NCBI GenBank assembly: GCA_020634555.1
Contig: JACKBK010000006.1
Location: 65,042-129,041, forward strand
Reading direction: 5' to 3'
From: Caldilineae bacterium
Lineage (GTDB): Bacteria; Chloroflexota; Anaerolineae; JAAEKA01
DNA: 64,000 nucleotides
Every line of letters begins with the position of its first letter. Positions within the stretch are counted from its first letter, which is position 1. This document shows positions 32,830 to 41,771 of the stretch, in pieces. Under the pieces are notes generated by a model, which was not told where the DNA came from, made no database searches, and saw only the letters and a list, made by a program, of their open reading frames with translations. Position numbers and translations under genes: made by a program.

Positions 32830-33944
32830 GCGTCGCTCCCTGCTGTGACGGGCGTCGTCGTGCGCTGCAGGCGAATGCTGTAGCGTAGCAGGACGTCGCT
32901 GCTGATGACCATGAAGAGAATGATACCTTGCAACATGGCGGCCAAACCGGATGGCTGGATCTCCCTTCCGGCCACGATTAACGCGCCAAACAGGATCGAA
33001 ACCAGAATCACGGCAAAGGGATTGAGTTTGGCCACCCAGGCAATAATGATCCCCGTAAATCCATATTGGGGCGAGATTCGCTCCTGCAGGCGATGCACCA
33101 CGCCGCTGATCTCGGACATGCCGGCCAGTCCCGCCAATGCACCGGAGAGCATCATGACCAGGATGATGTTGCGGGCGATGTTAAGACCGGCGTAGCGCGC
33201 TGCGTTCGGGTTATCACCGATAAGCTTGATCTCATAGCCCCAGCGGCTGCGGTCGAAGATCCACCACACAAGGACGGCAGCCAGCAAGGCAACCACAAAC
33301 CCCAGATGAAGGGTGATGCCGGAAAGGGTGGGATATTCGCGGGCATAGTCGGCAAGCCGGGGCAGCCAGTAGCCTCGTTCGAAGAGGCGGGTCATCTGGA
33401 AGCCGCCCTCGCTCCAGCGGTCAAAGATCCAGAAGTTGTTCCAAAGGATGGCTACGTAGTTCAGCATCAGCGTGGTAATGATCTCGCTGACGGCGAATTT
33501 GGCCTTCAGGAAGCCGGGAACAAAGCCCCAGATCGCGCCGCCGATCATGCCCATGACAGCCATGGCCAGCAGAATGAGCGGTTTCGGTGCGTCGGGAGGC
33601 AGGATGGGAACCAACACAACCAGGCTGGCAAAAAAGGCGCCCATGTAGAACTGGCCTTCCGCCCCGATGTTCCACAGTTTCATCCTGAAAGCTACCGAAC
33701 AGGCCAAACCCACCAGGATCAACGGGGTCGCCTTGACCAGCGTGTCGGAAATAGTAGCCACACTGCCAAAGGTGGCGCTCCAGAAGAACTTGCCCACCTG
33801 AACGGGATCGCCGCCGATCAGCTTCAGGATGATGCCGCTGATGATGAAGGCCAGGATCACGGCTGCCAGGGAGGTGGCGGCCGGTAGCCATTTGGGGTAG
33901 TCCTCGGTCCGTTTTTCCACAACCAGATCGACCGGTAGCCTCAT
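32826..33944 (-). CDS. BMP-type ABC transporter permease (first subunit)
   Basis: The 372-residue permease has an N-terminal ADVYPKWLP-like region (KRTEDYPKWLPAATSL) and about nine helices. Typical NupP-like blocks are LWNIGAEGQFYMGAFFAS and YEIKLIGDNPNAARYAGLNI. It pairs with the permease at 31864 to form a heterodimeric channel in the cytoplasmic membrane. Both flanking junctions are four-base overlaps, so the three genes 33941, 32826 and 31864 are tightly coupled. Confidence 0.88.
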   Translation of the reverse strand: MRLPVDLVVEKRTEDYPKWLPAATSLAAVILAFIISGIILKLIGGDPVQVGKFFWSATFGSVATISDTLVKATPLILVGLACSVAFRMKLWNIGAEGQFYMGAFFASLVVLVPILPPDAPKPLILLAMAVMGMIGGAIWGFVPGFLKAKFAVSEIITTLMLNYVAILWNNFWIFDRWSEGGFQMTRLFERGYWLPRLADYAREYPTLSGITLHLGFVVALLAAVLVWWIFDRSRWGYEIKLIGDNPNAARYAGLNIARNIILVMMLSGALAGLAGMSEISGVVHRLQERISPQYGFTGIIIAWVAKLNPFAVILVSILFGALIVAGREIQPSGLAAMLQGIILFMVISSDVLLRYSIRLQRTTTPVTAGSDA

Positions 33945-35488
33945 GGTGCTGCCTCCTGTTCCTGTTCGATCTCTTCCAGCCGAGTGCCCATCATCATCTG
34001 GCCAACGGTGTCGATATCTGCGTCTTCCGCCGGGAGAATGCCCATAATCTGCCCGTGAAAGATCACCGCAATGCGATCGCTCAAACTGAAAAGCTCCTCC
34101 AGCTCTTCCGAGATCAGCAGCACTGCGGTGCCAGTCGATCGTTGCTCCAACAGAAGACGCTGGATCGCCTCGATGGCGCCCACATCAAGCCCGCGGGTGG
34201 GCTGCACTGCCACCATCAATTTCGGGTCGGTGGAGATCTCTCTCGCCAGAATCACCTTCTGCAGATTGCCGCCGGACAACTTGCGCGCCAGTGTACGGAC
34301 TCCCGGAGCCAGGATACCGTAGGACTCCTTGAGCTTGCGGGCGTAGATGCGGGCATTGCTACGGTTGATAGTGACACCGTTGCCGATGGGTGCCTCGCGG
34401 TAGTTCTTCATGATGCTGTTTTCGGTGATGGACAGGTTGGGCGCCGTTCCCACGTGGGTGCGGTCCTCCGGCACATGGGCCACGCCGTTCTTAATCGCCA
34501 GAATAGGCGGCGCGTTGGCCAGATCTCTGCCATCGATGGTGATCTGGCCGCGACACGCCCGCAGACCGGTGATGCATTCCGCCAGCTCGCTTTGGCCATT
34601 GCCCGCCACCCCGGCGAAGCCCAGAATTTCGCCTGCATGAACATCGAACGAAACGCCGCGCAACGCAGGAACCCCCTTGTTGTTCGACGCTTGAAGATCG
34701 CGCACGGAAAGAACTACCTCGCCCGGCTTCTGGGCAGTTCGCTCCACATCGAATACCACGTCCCGCCCTACCATCAACTGGGCCAGCTTGCGTTTGTCGA
34801 GGCCGGCAATGTCGATCCCTTCGGCGGTGACGACACCTTTGCGCAACACGGTGATGCGGTCGGCCACCTGTTCAACTTCGTGGAGCTTGTGGCTGATGAA
34901 GATGATGGACTTGCCCTGGTCTACCAGAGACCGCATGGTTGCCATCAACTCATCGATCTCTTGCGGGGCCAGCACAGCCGTCGGCTCGTCCAGAATCAGT
35001 ATCTCTGCGCCTCGGTAGAGGGTCTTGAGAATCTCAACGCGTTGCTGCTCGCCCACAGAAAGCTGCCAGATCTTCGATTTCACATCCACATAAAGACCAT
35101 ACTGCTTCTGTAAAGCCAGAATTTCTTCGTCGTATTTGGCAAGGTTGATGTGGAAACGAGGCGTGGATAGGCCCAGCAAGATGTTCTCGGTAGCCGTTTG
35201 GGTGGGCACGAGCATAAAATGCTGATGCACCATACCGATCCCGCAGGCAATGGCATCCCGCGGGGAATGAAAATCTGCCACTTCTCCGTTGATCTTGATG
35301 ATACCGGAGGTGGGACGATAAAGGCCGGCGAGCGCGTTCATCAACGTGCTCTTGCCTGCGCCGTTTTCCCCCAGCAGGGCATGGATTTCGCCCTTCTTGA
35401 GCACCAGATTGACGTGATCGTTTGCCAGGACGCCGGGAAAGCGGATGACGATGTCCTTCATCTCGACAGCGTTGGGGTGTGTTTCCAT
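33941..35488 (-). CDS. BMP-type ABC transporter ATP-binding protein (two ABC domains)
   Basis: The 515-residue protein contains two nucleotide-binding domains. The first has a complete Walker A GENGAGKST, signature LSVGEQQRVEIL and Walker B ILILDEPTAVLAP. The second has the degenerate P-loop GVAGNGQSELAE and signature LSGGNLQKVILAR, as usual in sugar and nucleoside importers where only one site hydrolyses ATP. A ribosome binding site AAGGAAA lies before ATG 35488. It powers the importer formed by the next two genes. Confidence 0.92.
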   Translation of the reverse strand: METHPNAVEMKDIVIRFPGVLANDHVNLVLKKGEIHALLGENGAGKSTLMNALAGLYRPTSGIIKINGEVADFHSPRDAIACGIGMVHQHFMLVPTQTATENILLGLSTPRFHINLAKYDEEILALQKQYGLYVDVKSKIWQLSVGEQQRVEILKTLYRGAEILILDEPTAVLAPQEIDELMATMRSLVDQGKSIIFISHKLHEVEQVADRITVLRKGVVTAEGIDIAGLDKRKLAQLMVGRDVVFDVERTAQKPGEVVLSVRDLQASNNKGVPALRGVSFDVHAGEILGFAGVAGNGQSELAECITGLRACRGQITIDGRDLANAPPILAIKNGVAHVPEDRTHVGTAPNLSITENSIMKNYREAPIGNGVTINRSNARIYARKLKESYGILAPGVRTLARKLSGGNLQKVILAREISTDPKLMVAVQPTRGLDVGAIEAIQRLLLEQRSTGTAVLLISEELEELFSLSDRIAVIFHGQIMGILPAEDADIDTVGQMMMGTRLEEIEQEQEAAP

Positions 35489-35636
35489 GAAGGTTTCCTT
35501 ATGCAGTTTACCGGAGTGGAGTCGTTGTTGAGCCGAATCGACGAAAGGCCGGGAGGTTTAGCACAGCATCCCGGCGGGCGTGTCAAGCCAATTACCGACT
35601 CAAATTCATAAACCGGTGATGGGGGGACGTTGAAAA

Positions 35637-35666
35637 AAGCAAGGCGGCCTCTCGGCCGCCTTGCTT
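35637..35666 (-). terminator. Intrinsic terminator after the binding-protein gene
   Basis: AAGCAAGGCGGCC and GGCCGCCTTGCTT form a 13-bp stem with a four-base loop. Read on the minus strand it is followed by a run of Ts (TTTTTTC). It lies 10 bases after the BMP gene stop and would reduce read-through into the ATPase and permeases, giving more binding protein than transporter. Confidence 0.9.
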
Positions 35667-35675
35667 GACTGAAGA

Positions 35676-36962
35676 CTAATCCAGGGAGGGCAGCTCCGCT
35701 GAGATGTTTTCGTTCCACCAGTACATGCAGGTCTCGCACTCACTGCCGAACTCTTTGAAGCCGTCCAGGTCTTCCTGCTTCAGGCTTACGCCTTCTGGCA
35801 CAACCAGGTTCCCCTGGTTGTCGGTGATGGGACCGGAGAAGACATCGAAACGATCAAGCTCGCCCGACAGGAACTTCATGTAGGTCTCCTTGATCATGGC
35901 CAGATCTTCTTCGGGGATCGATGCCACGCCCGGCATCAGCTCCTCGTCCTCGCCAAAGCCGAAGAGCCCCATGCCGCCGGTGTCGCTGTCGAAGTATTCC
36001 CAGCCGCCCACGTACTCACCGTTGCGCGACTGGTCGACAATGTTGGCGTAGACCGGGCCCCAGTTCCAGTACATCGACGTGAGGCACTGCGGGTTGGTGC
36101 AGTTATACTGGTAGTCGTAGGTGATGCCCCACTTGCCATCCGGTGCGGCCTCGGCGGGTGCAGGTGTGTCGGCGCCGGTCATCACTACCTGGGCGCCGCT
36201 GTCAAAGAGCGACGATGCGGCTTCCTTTTCCAAAACCGGATCGTGCCAGGTGAAAATCCAGCGCACATCGATGGTGCACTCAGGGCAGGTTTCCTCGACA
36301 CCCAGGCCGAAGGCGTTGCCCAGCCGCAGCTCTTCGGGAATCGGGAAGGTAGCGATATAGCCCAGCTTGGGGTTGCCATCGGCCTTGGCCCTGGCGCCAG
36401 CCACCATGCCGGCCACGTACTTCATGTTCTCCATGGATCCCATCAGGTTGCCGAAGTTCTCGCCGTTGGCCTTGAAGCCAGAAATGTGGATGATGTCCAC
36501 ATCGGGGAACTCGCTGGCCACAATCTCGGAGGCGTCCATGAAGCCAAAGGAGGTGGTGAAGATGACGTCGAAACCTTTGCGGGCCAGGGAGCGAATCACC
36601 TGCTCGGCATCCGCGCCTTCCGCCACGTTTTCGACGTATGCTGTATGCACGTCAGCGACGTTGTTCTCGACAAATTCCCGGGCCTGGTCGTGAGCCTGGG
36701 TCCAGCCGCCATCGTCATGGGGGCCGACGTAGACAAAGGCAACGTTGTACTTGCCCTCTTCAGTGGTCGGAATTTGGTAGGTGCCTGCATCTGTGCTCGT
36801 GTCAGCCGGCGCTTGGGCGGGCGCCTCCTCGGCCGGCGTATCCTGTGCTGAAGCCGATTGATCGGCAGCCGGCGCAGGGGTTGCGGCTGGCGCACAGGCT
36901 GCGACCAGCATGACCAGAACCAGCAACAGTGCCAGCAGGCTCCAAAGACGTTTGTTCGACAT
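35676..36962 (-). CDS. BMP family substrate-binding lipoprotein
   Basis: The product has 428 residues from ATG 36962, preceded by GAGGAG. A longer frame reaching 37160 has no signal peptide at its start. The lipobox LVMLVAACAPAA is followed by an Ala/Pro linker. The BMP (PnrA-like) domain begins at KYNVAFVYVGPHDDGGWTQA and includes FTTSFGFMD, DVDIIHISGF and GAQVVMTGADTP. It should capture nucleosides or purines outside the membrane for the importer. It lies head to head with adenine deaminase, which supports a purine substrate. Confidence 0.9.
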   Translation of the reverse strand: MSNKRLWSLLALLLVLVMLVAACAPAATPAPAADQSASAQDTPAEEAPAQAPADTSTDAGTYQIPTTEEGKYNVAFVYVGPHDDGGWTQAHDQAREFVENNVADVHTAYVENVAEGADAEQVIRSLARKGFDVIFTTSFGFMDASEIVASEFPDVDIIHISGFKANGENFGNLMGSMENMKYVAGMVAGARAKADGNPKLGYIATFPIPEELRLGNAFGLGVEETCPECTIDVRWIFTWHDPVLEKEAASSLFDSGAQVVMTGADTPAPAEAAPDGKWGITYDYQYNCTNPQCLTSMYWNWGPVYANIVDQSRNGEYVGGWEYFDSDTGGMGLFGFGEDEELMPGVASIPEEDLAMIKETYMKFLSGELDRFDVFSGPITDNQGNLVVPEGVSLKQEDLDGFKEFGSECETCMYWWNENISAELPSLD

Positions 36963-37360
36963 AGCTTTCTCCTCGTGCTGAGTGGTTGGGCCAAGGGGCC
37001 AGTGAATGAAGGTCAGTGGGATGAGCCGGCAGAGTTGGGCGGTCTCTGCCAGGGTGGGAGGTTGGCAAGCCTGGCTGCGTGAGAATTGACAATCGACTGC
37101 GCGGAAAAGATACCGCAGAAAGCTGTTGTTGTCAATCTCGTCACCTGCCGCCTGGCTCACACCACCGGCTCATCCACACAGCGATGCATCGAGTCTACCA
37201 TGCTGTCGCAAATCCTGGTATGACATTGGTCATGTTTGAGCGGTGGGAGACCAGCAAATATGGACTTGCCACGGTTTGATGGTAAAATTCGGCCAGCCCG
37301 GTGCAGGAAATCTACACCTGAAGTTGGACCACAAGGTACTGCACTCAATGAGGAGGCGCT
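36963..37360. promoter_or_regulatory. Divergent intergenic region between binding protein and adenine deaminase
   Basis: This 398-bp region must hold the promoters of both divergent genes. A -10-like TAAAAT is at 37283-37288 for the rightward gene, with TTGCCA only 11 bases upstream (too close), so no firm promoter. I see no purine riboswitch-like core. Confidence 0.35.
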
Positions 37361-39073
37361 ATGGAATCAGCACAATTGCTTCGTGTTGCCCGCGGGGAAG
37401 AACCAGCCGATCTGGTTCTGCGTGGCGGCGCAGTGATCAATGTTTTCTCCGGGGAGATCGAACAGACCGATATCGCATTAGCCGGCGGCAAGATCGCCGG
37501 TCTCGGCCCTGGGTATGCAGCCGTGCAGGAGGTGGATCTGGCTGGCGCGCTGGTGGCGCCTGGCTTCATCGACGCCCACGTCCACATCGAAAGCTCCATG
37601 TGTACCACGCCCCAGTTCGCCCGCGCCGTGTTGCCGCGCGGCACCACGACCGTCATCACCGATCCCCATGAGATCGCCAACGTCCACGGGCTGGAGGGCA
37701 TTCGCTACATGCTGCACGCCGCTCGTCACACACCGTTGAGCGTCTGGGTCAACGTGCCCTCGTGCGTGCCGGCCACCGCGATGGAAACATCGGGTGCCGT
37801 GCTGCCGGCGGAAGATTTGCTGACGCTGCTGGACGATCCGGGCGTGCTGGGTCTGGCCGAGATGATGAACTACCCCGGCGTTGTTTTCGGCGATCCCGAT
37901 GTGCTGGCCAAGATCGCCGGCTTCCGCGGGCATCCATTGGACGGCCACGCACCGGCGTTGAGCGGCCAGCAACTTAACGCCTACATCGCGGCCGGCATCG
38001 GCTCGGACCACGAGTGCACCACGGTCGAGGAAGCAGCGGAAAAGCTGGCGCGCGGGCTGTACATCCTCATTCGCGAGGCCACCAACGCCCACAACCTGGA
38101 GACGCTGCTGCCGTTGGTCACGCCGCGCAACAGCCGGCGCATCTGCTTCTGCACCGATGACCGCCAACCGGCCGACCTGCTGGACCAGGGCGGGATCGAC
38201 TACATGGTGCAGACTGCGATCCGCCGCGGCGTCGATCCGGTGACCGCGATCCAGATGGCGACGCTGAACACCACCGAGTGGTTCGGCCTGCACGACCGCG
38301 GCGCGGTGGCGCCGGGCCGCCGCGCCGATCTGGTTGTCTTTGACAGCTTCGATGATTTGCAGGTGCGCCGGGTCTATATCGCAGGGCGGCTGGCAGCGCG
38401 CGACGGCGCGCTGCAGATGGCGACTCCGGCCGCGCCACCTTTCTCCTTGCCGCAGAGCATGAACATCGCCTGGGACCAGATCGACCTGGCTATCCCGGCC
38501 GCGGGCACGAAGGTCCGCGTCATCGGCGCGATCGAGAATCAACTGGTCACCGAGCACCTGATTCTGGAACCGCGACTGGCGGAGGGCATGGCCGTGGCCG
38601 ACGTGGCGCGGGACGTGCTGAAGATAGCCGTCATCGAGCGCCATCATGGTACCGGCAACGTCGGCAAGGGGTTCATCAAGAACATCGGTTTGAAGCGGGG
38701 CGCGCTGGCCTCGTCGGTAGCTCACGACCACCACAACATCGTCGTAGTCGGCGCGGACGACACCAGCATGATGACCGCCGCGCGCGCCGTTGCTGCGATG
38801 GGCGGCGGGCTGGCGGCTGCGGAGGGGGAGCAGGTGCTGGGGCGCTTGCCGCTGCCGGTGGCCGGGCTGATGTGCGAGGAACCCATCGAGCAAGTCCGCG
38901 CTCAGTTCGACAACCTGCTTGACGCGGCGCATGCGCTGGGATCGCCCCTGCACGACCCCTTCATGGCCATGAGCTTCAGCGCGCTGGAGGTCATCCCACA
39001 CCTCAAGCTGACCGATGTCGGCCTGGTAGACGTGGACCGCTTCGAGGTCGTGCCGCTGTTTGTCGCCCCGTAG
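37361..39073 (+). CDS. ade: Adenine deaminase
   Basis: The 570-residue amidohydrolase converts adenine to hypoxanthine and ammonia. Metal ligands and family motifs are clear: APGFIDAHVHIESSM, DPHEIANVHG, LAEMMNYPGV, GHAPALSG, GIGSDHECTT and CTDDRQPADLL. The C-terminal adenine deaminase domain contains RHHGTGNVGKGF and SVAHDHHNIVVVG. Length fits the long bacterial Ade type (about 570-600). AGGAGGCGCT precedes the ATG. It is divergent from a BMP-type importer, so uptake and deamination of purines probably work together. The stop lies inside a REP-like repeat. Confidence 0.95.
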   Translation: MESAQLLRVARGEEPADLVLRGGAVINVFSGEIEQTDIALAGGKIAGLGPGYAAVQEVDLAGALVAPGFIDAHVHIESSMCTTPQFARAVLPRGTTTVITDPHEIANVHGLEGIRYMLHAARHTPLSVWVNVPSCVPATAMETSGAVLPAEDLLTLLDDPGVLGLAEMMNYPGVVFGDPDVLAKIAGFRGHPLDGHAPALSGQQLNAYIAAGIGSDHECTTVEEAAEKLARGLYILIREATNAHNLETLLPLVTPRNSRRICFCTDDRQPADLLDQGGIDYMVQTAIRRGVDPVTAIQMATLNTTEWFGLHDRGAVAPGRRADLVVFDSFDDLQVRRVYIAGRLAARDGALQMATPAAPPFSLPQSMNIAWDQIDLAIPAAGTKVRVIGAIENQLVTEHLILEPRLAEGMAVADVARDVLKIAVIERHHGTGNVGKGFIKNIGLKRGALASSVAHDHHNIVVVGADDTSMMTAARAVAAMGGGLAAAEGEQVLGRLPLPVAGLMCEEPIEQVRAQFDNLLDAAHALGSPLHDPFMAMSFSALEVIPHLKLTDVGLVDVDRFEVVPLFVAP

Positions 39074-39142
39074 AATAGCCCCTTGTGGGCGTTCGGGAGT
39101 CCTCGGAACGGGCACAAGGCCCTATCCTACACGTACCCGCCG
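39070..39142. repeat. REP-like hairpin repeat (family C), copy 1
   Basis: Contains CCCCTTGTGGGCGTTC and its imperfect complement GAACGGGCACAAGG, ending CCTATCCTAC. It overlaps the adenine deaminase stop codon (39071-39073). Copy 2 lies 122 bp downstream. Confidence 0.85.
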
Positions 39143-39191
39143 GACCGCCTTCGCAGTGTAGCACCTTGTCGATGCTCGCGTTCATCCTGTC

Positions 39192-39263
39192 GTAGGATAG
39201 CCCCTTGTGGGCGTTCGGGAATCGCCGGAACGGGCACAAGGCCCTATCCTACACGTACCCGCC
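39192..39263. repeat. REP-like hairpin repeat (family C), copy 2
   Basis: Complete copy with outer arms GTAGGATAG and CTATCCTAC, inner arms CTTGTG/CACAAG and GCGTTC/GAACGG. The trailing ACGTACCCGCCG is shared with copy 1. Confidence 0.88.
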
Positions 39264-39272
39264 GATGAGTAG

Positions 39273-39310
39273 TTTGAGGAGTTCGCATGCTCACATGCGA
39301 ACTCCTCAAA
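39273..39310. terminator. Perfect 17-bp hairpin between convergent genes
   Basis: TTTGAGGAGTTCGCATG pairs with CATGCGAACTCCTCAAA around CTCA. There is no long T-run; the stem ends in AAA/TTT and could act weakly in both directions between adenine deaminase and the lipoprotein gene. Confidence 0.6.
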
Positions 39311-39339
39311 TCAAGGTTGGCGAGACGCTGACGCTGCGG

Positions 39340-41679
39340 TTAGCCGCCGTTGTAGCGCAGGATCTCCTGGCCGCCGGCGTCGAAGATGACAAGCTGGCCG
39401 CCGGGCAGGTCGAAGCTGGCGGCGCCCTGCAGGCTGGCCAGATATATCTGTTCCTGGTCCATCACATCCTGCTCGCACGCCATCTGAGTGGAGATCAGCG
39501 GTCCGACCGTCAGCGTCGTGCCGTCCACGGTGTAGGCGCCGCTGTAGGTGTTGCAGCCGCTGTTGCCGCTGACCGTGCCTGCATTGTCGAAGGCCAGGGT
39601 AATGGTTGTGTTAGGCAACGGCACTCGACCCGGCTCGAAGGAACTCAGCGCCCAGCTTGTGTTGGCCAGCGGGTTGCCCGGAATCACCGTCACCGTCACC
39701 TGTTGCGTCTGCGTCGTGCCGTCGATGAGCGCCACGCGTATCTCATAGGTCGTCGTCGTGTCGAGGCAATGGACCTGGACGCCATTGCCGGTGACCGGGT
39801 AGTCTTCGTAGGCTGCGCCCTGCGGGTAGACCCAGACAGCCTGCACGTTCTCTACGTTCCACGCCAGCGTTGTACACTGACCGGCGTCGATGGTAGTCGG
39901 ATTGGCGCTGAACTGAATGATCGGCTCCGGCGGCGCCGTTGGCTCCGGTGTCGCTGTGGGAGGAAGCGGGGTGTTGGTCGGTGGAACCGGGATCACCGTG
40001 GCTGCTGGCGGCTGGGTTGCGGTCGGTTCAGGAGGCGGCGGCACGGTGACGTAGGCACGCTGGTCAACCATGATCAGCCAGCCGCCGCCGGCCGGCAGGA
40101 CCAGTTCCATGGTGTTGCCGCCGGCGCGAACTCTGTAGGTTTGGGCTGCCAGCAGCGCGTTGATGAAACCCTGATCGTAGGAGTCGGGACCGCACTCGGC
40201 CAGCGTCACCGGGCCGGGTTGCGCCAGCATTCCTCCTGCCATGCCTCCCTGGCTCAGCTCGTAGGTCATTCCACCGTTGTTGCAGTCAGCCGTAAACCGG
40301 ATCATTCCGTCGGAGTTGTAGATCACTTGGTAGGCCTCTGGGTTGGGGATCGCGACGATCGAGTCGCTGCCGGGCTGCTCAGGACCATTGGTCCACAGCC
40401 AGACCACGTCCTGCAGCCCTGAGGCCGGCACGCCCTTGATCTCCAGCGAGGCCACCAGCGCATCCAGCGTTTCCAGGTCAGGTTCCCAGTCAGCGGGCGG
40501 CAGCGCGTTCAGGGCATCGGCAGTCGTGGAGATCACGCCCATGGGATCAGCATTGAACGCGTCCCAGTCCTCTTGTGGAATCTGGCTGACGTCGGCGGGC
40601 GCCGCATCCGTAGTAACCGGATACCAGAAGGAAACCAGGTACTGGCCGTCGTTGGTGAATCCCTGGTAGACGTAGCGCAGCCCCTGGTTGGTCACCGGAT
40701 TGGCGTCCTGCGCCCAGCGGCCGACAAAGCGGTAGCCGGTCTGGGTGGCGCTGAGAAGGTTCAACTCGCTGGCCGGCACGGCGCGGCTGATCTGCACCGC
40801 CAGATCGTTGTACCCTGCAATCTCCGATGAGGGTAGCGCGGGCATTCCGCTGGTCGGCGCCGGGCTGGGCATGGTGAAGGCGTACTGCTCGATCCGGTCG
40901 AGGGTGCGGCTGACCGACGGATCGCCTGCCGCGTCCCACTGCGCCCGGTAGGCGTTGACCGGGATGATGTACATGATCGGATCGCTGGGCTGGCGGTCAG
41001 CAGGGTCGGTGACGCCGAAGAGGATCTCGATGTGTTCCGGCAATCCCGTCGGGCCGGGCGGCATACTGGCGTCGTAAGGCGTCTCAGGCACCAGCACCGG
41101 CTGCCAGGAATAGGGCAATCCCTGGGTGTCGAGGCTGATATCGTTGGGACCGATGCCGAGCGCGCTAAAGGGAGTGAACTGCATCTGCCCGGCGGCGTCA
41201 CCCAACACCAACTGCAGATCGCCCGTTTCAGTAACCAACGCGCCGCTGACCCGCCCCAGCAGGCTGAGATAGAGCTGGTCCATGGACCCCTCGCCGCAGA
41301 ACGCCATGGTCGCGGCGCCGAGTTGGATGGTCAACGACTCGCCGTCTAGCGTGTAGCTGCCGGCGACCTGGTTGCAGTCGGCCTGGATGGCCACCGTGTT
41401 GTCGTCGGCAAAGGTCAGTGTGTAGTTCTGCGGGTCGGGGACCACTGACTGGTTGGCTGGCGCGGTTTCGGTCAGCGCCGTCCATTGCCAGGGAGTGGCG
41501 GTCAGTTCCTCCTGGGTCGCCGGCGCGTGGGTGGTATCGGTCGCGGGCGGACGCGCGGGCTGCTCGCCCGCGGGGATCTGATCAGGCGTTGGGGCTTCAG
41601 GGATGCCAGCAGGCTGGCAGGCGGCAAAGAGCAGCAGGCTGACCAGCAGCAGCAAAGCAAGCGGGGTGGACCGTCTCAT
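39340..41679 (-). CDS. Secreted lipoprotein with three META (HslJ-like) domains
   Basis: The 779-residue protein has a signal peptide with the lipobox LLLFAACQ. META/DUF306-type segments recur at about residues 60-165, 440-535 and 690-779. Each has a NYTLTF, YQVIYN or TITLAF strand, a conserved cysteine pair (ADCNQVAGSYTL, ADCNNGGMTYEL, SGCNTYSGAYTV) and a second cysteine (FCGEG, ECGPD, ACEQD). A Pro/Thr linker (about residues 550-590) and an Ig-like region with FSANPTTIDAGQCTTLAWNV separate the last two. Extracellular and probably surface-anchored. No enzymatic residues seen. Confidence 0.75.
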   Translation of the reverse strand: MRRSTPLALLLLVSLLLFAACQPAGIPEAPTPDQIPAGEQPARPPATDTTHAPATQEELTATPWQWTALTETAPANQSVVPDPQNYTLTFADDNTVAIQADCNQVAGSYTLDGESLTIQLGAATMAFCGEGSMDQLYLSLLGRVSGALVTETGDLQLVLGDAAGQMQFTPFSALGIGPNDISLDTQGLPYSWQPVLVPETPYDASMPPGPTGLPEHIEILFGVTDPADRQPSDPIMYIIPVNAYRAQWDAAGDPSVSRTLDRIEQYAFTMPSPAPTSGMPALPSSEIAGYNDLAVQISRAVPASELNLLSATQTGYRFVGRWAQDANPVTNQGLRYVYQGFTNDGQYLVSFWYPVTTDAAPADVSQIPQEDWDAFNADPMGVISTTADALNALPPADWEPDLETLDALVASLEIKGVPASGLQDVVWLWTNGPEQPGSDSIVAIPNPEAYQVIYNSDGMIRFTADCNNGGMTYELSQGGMAGGMLAQPGPVTLAECGPDSYDQGFINALLAAQTYRVRAGGNTMELVLPAGGGWLIMVDQRAYVTVPPPPEPTATQPPAATVIPVPPTNTPLPPTATPEPTAPPEPIIQFSANPTTIDAGQCTTLAWNVENVQAVWVYPQGAAYEDYPVTGNGVQVHCLDTTTTYEIRVALIDGTTQTQQVTVTVIPGNPLANTSWALSSFEPGRVPLPNTTITLAFDNAGTVSGNSGCNTYSGAYTVDGTTLTVGPLISTQMACEQDVMDQEQIYLASLQGAASFDLPGGQLVIFDAGGQEILRYNGG

Positions 41680-41771
41680 CTTAGTTTTCTCACTTTCGTT
41701 GGGGTTGAGTGGTTTTGCAGCGTACGCTGAACGCCGGTTACATGCACCGGGGAAGCGAAATGTTTACTCGT

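Noticed and set aside
35676..37160. Longer start (37160) for the BMP protein
   Set aside because: The extra 66 residues precede the signal peptide and have no function. GAGGAG lies before ATG 36962.
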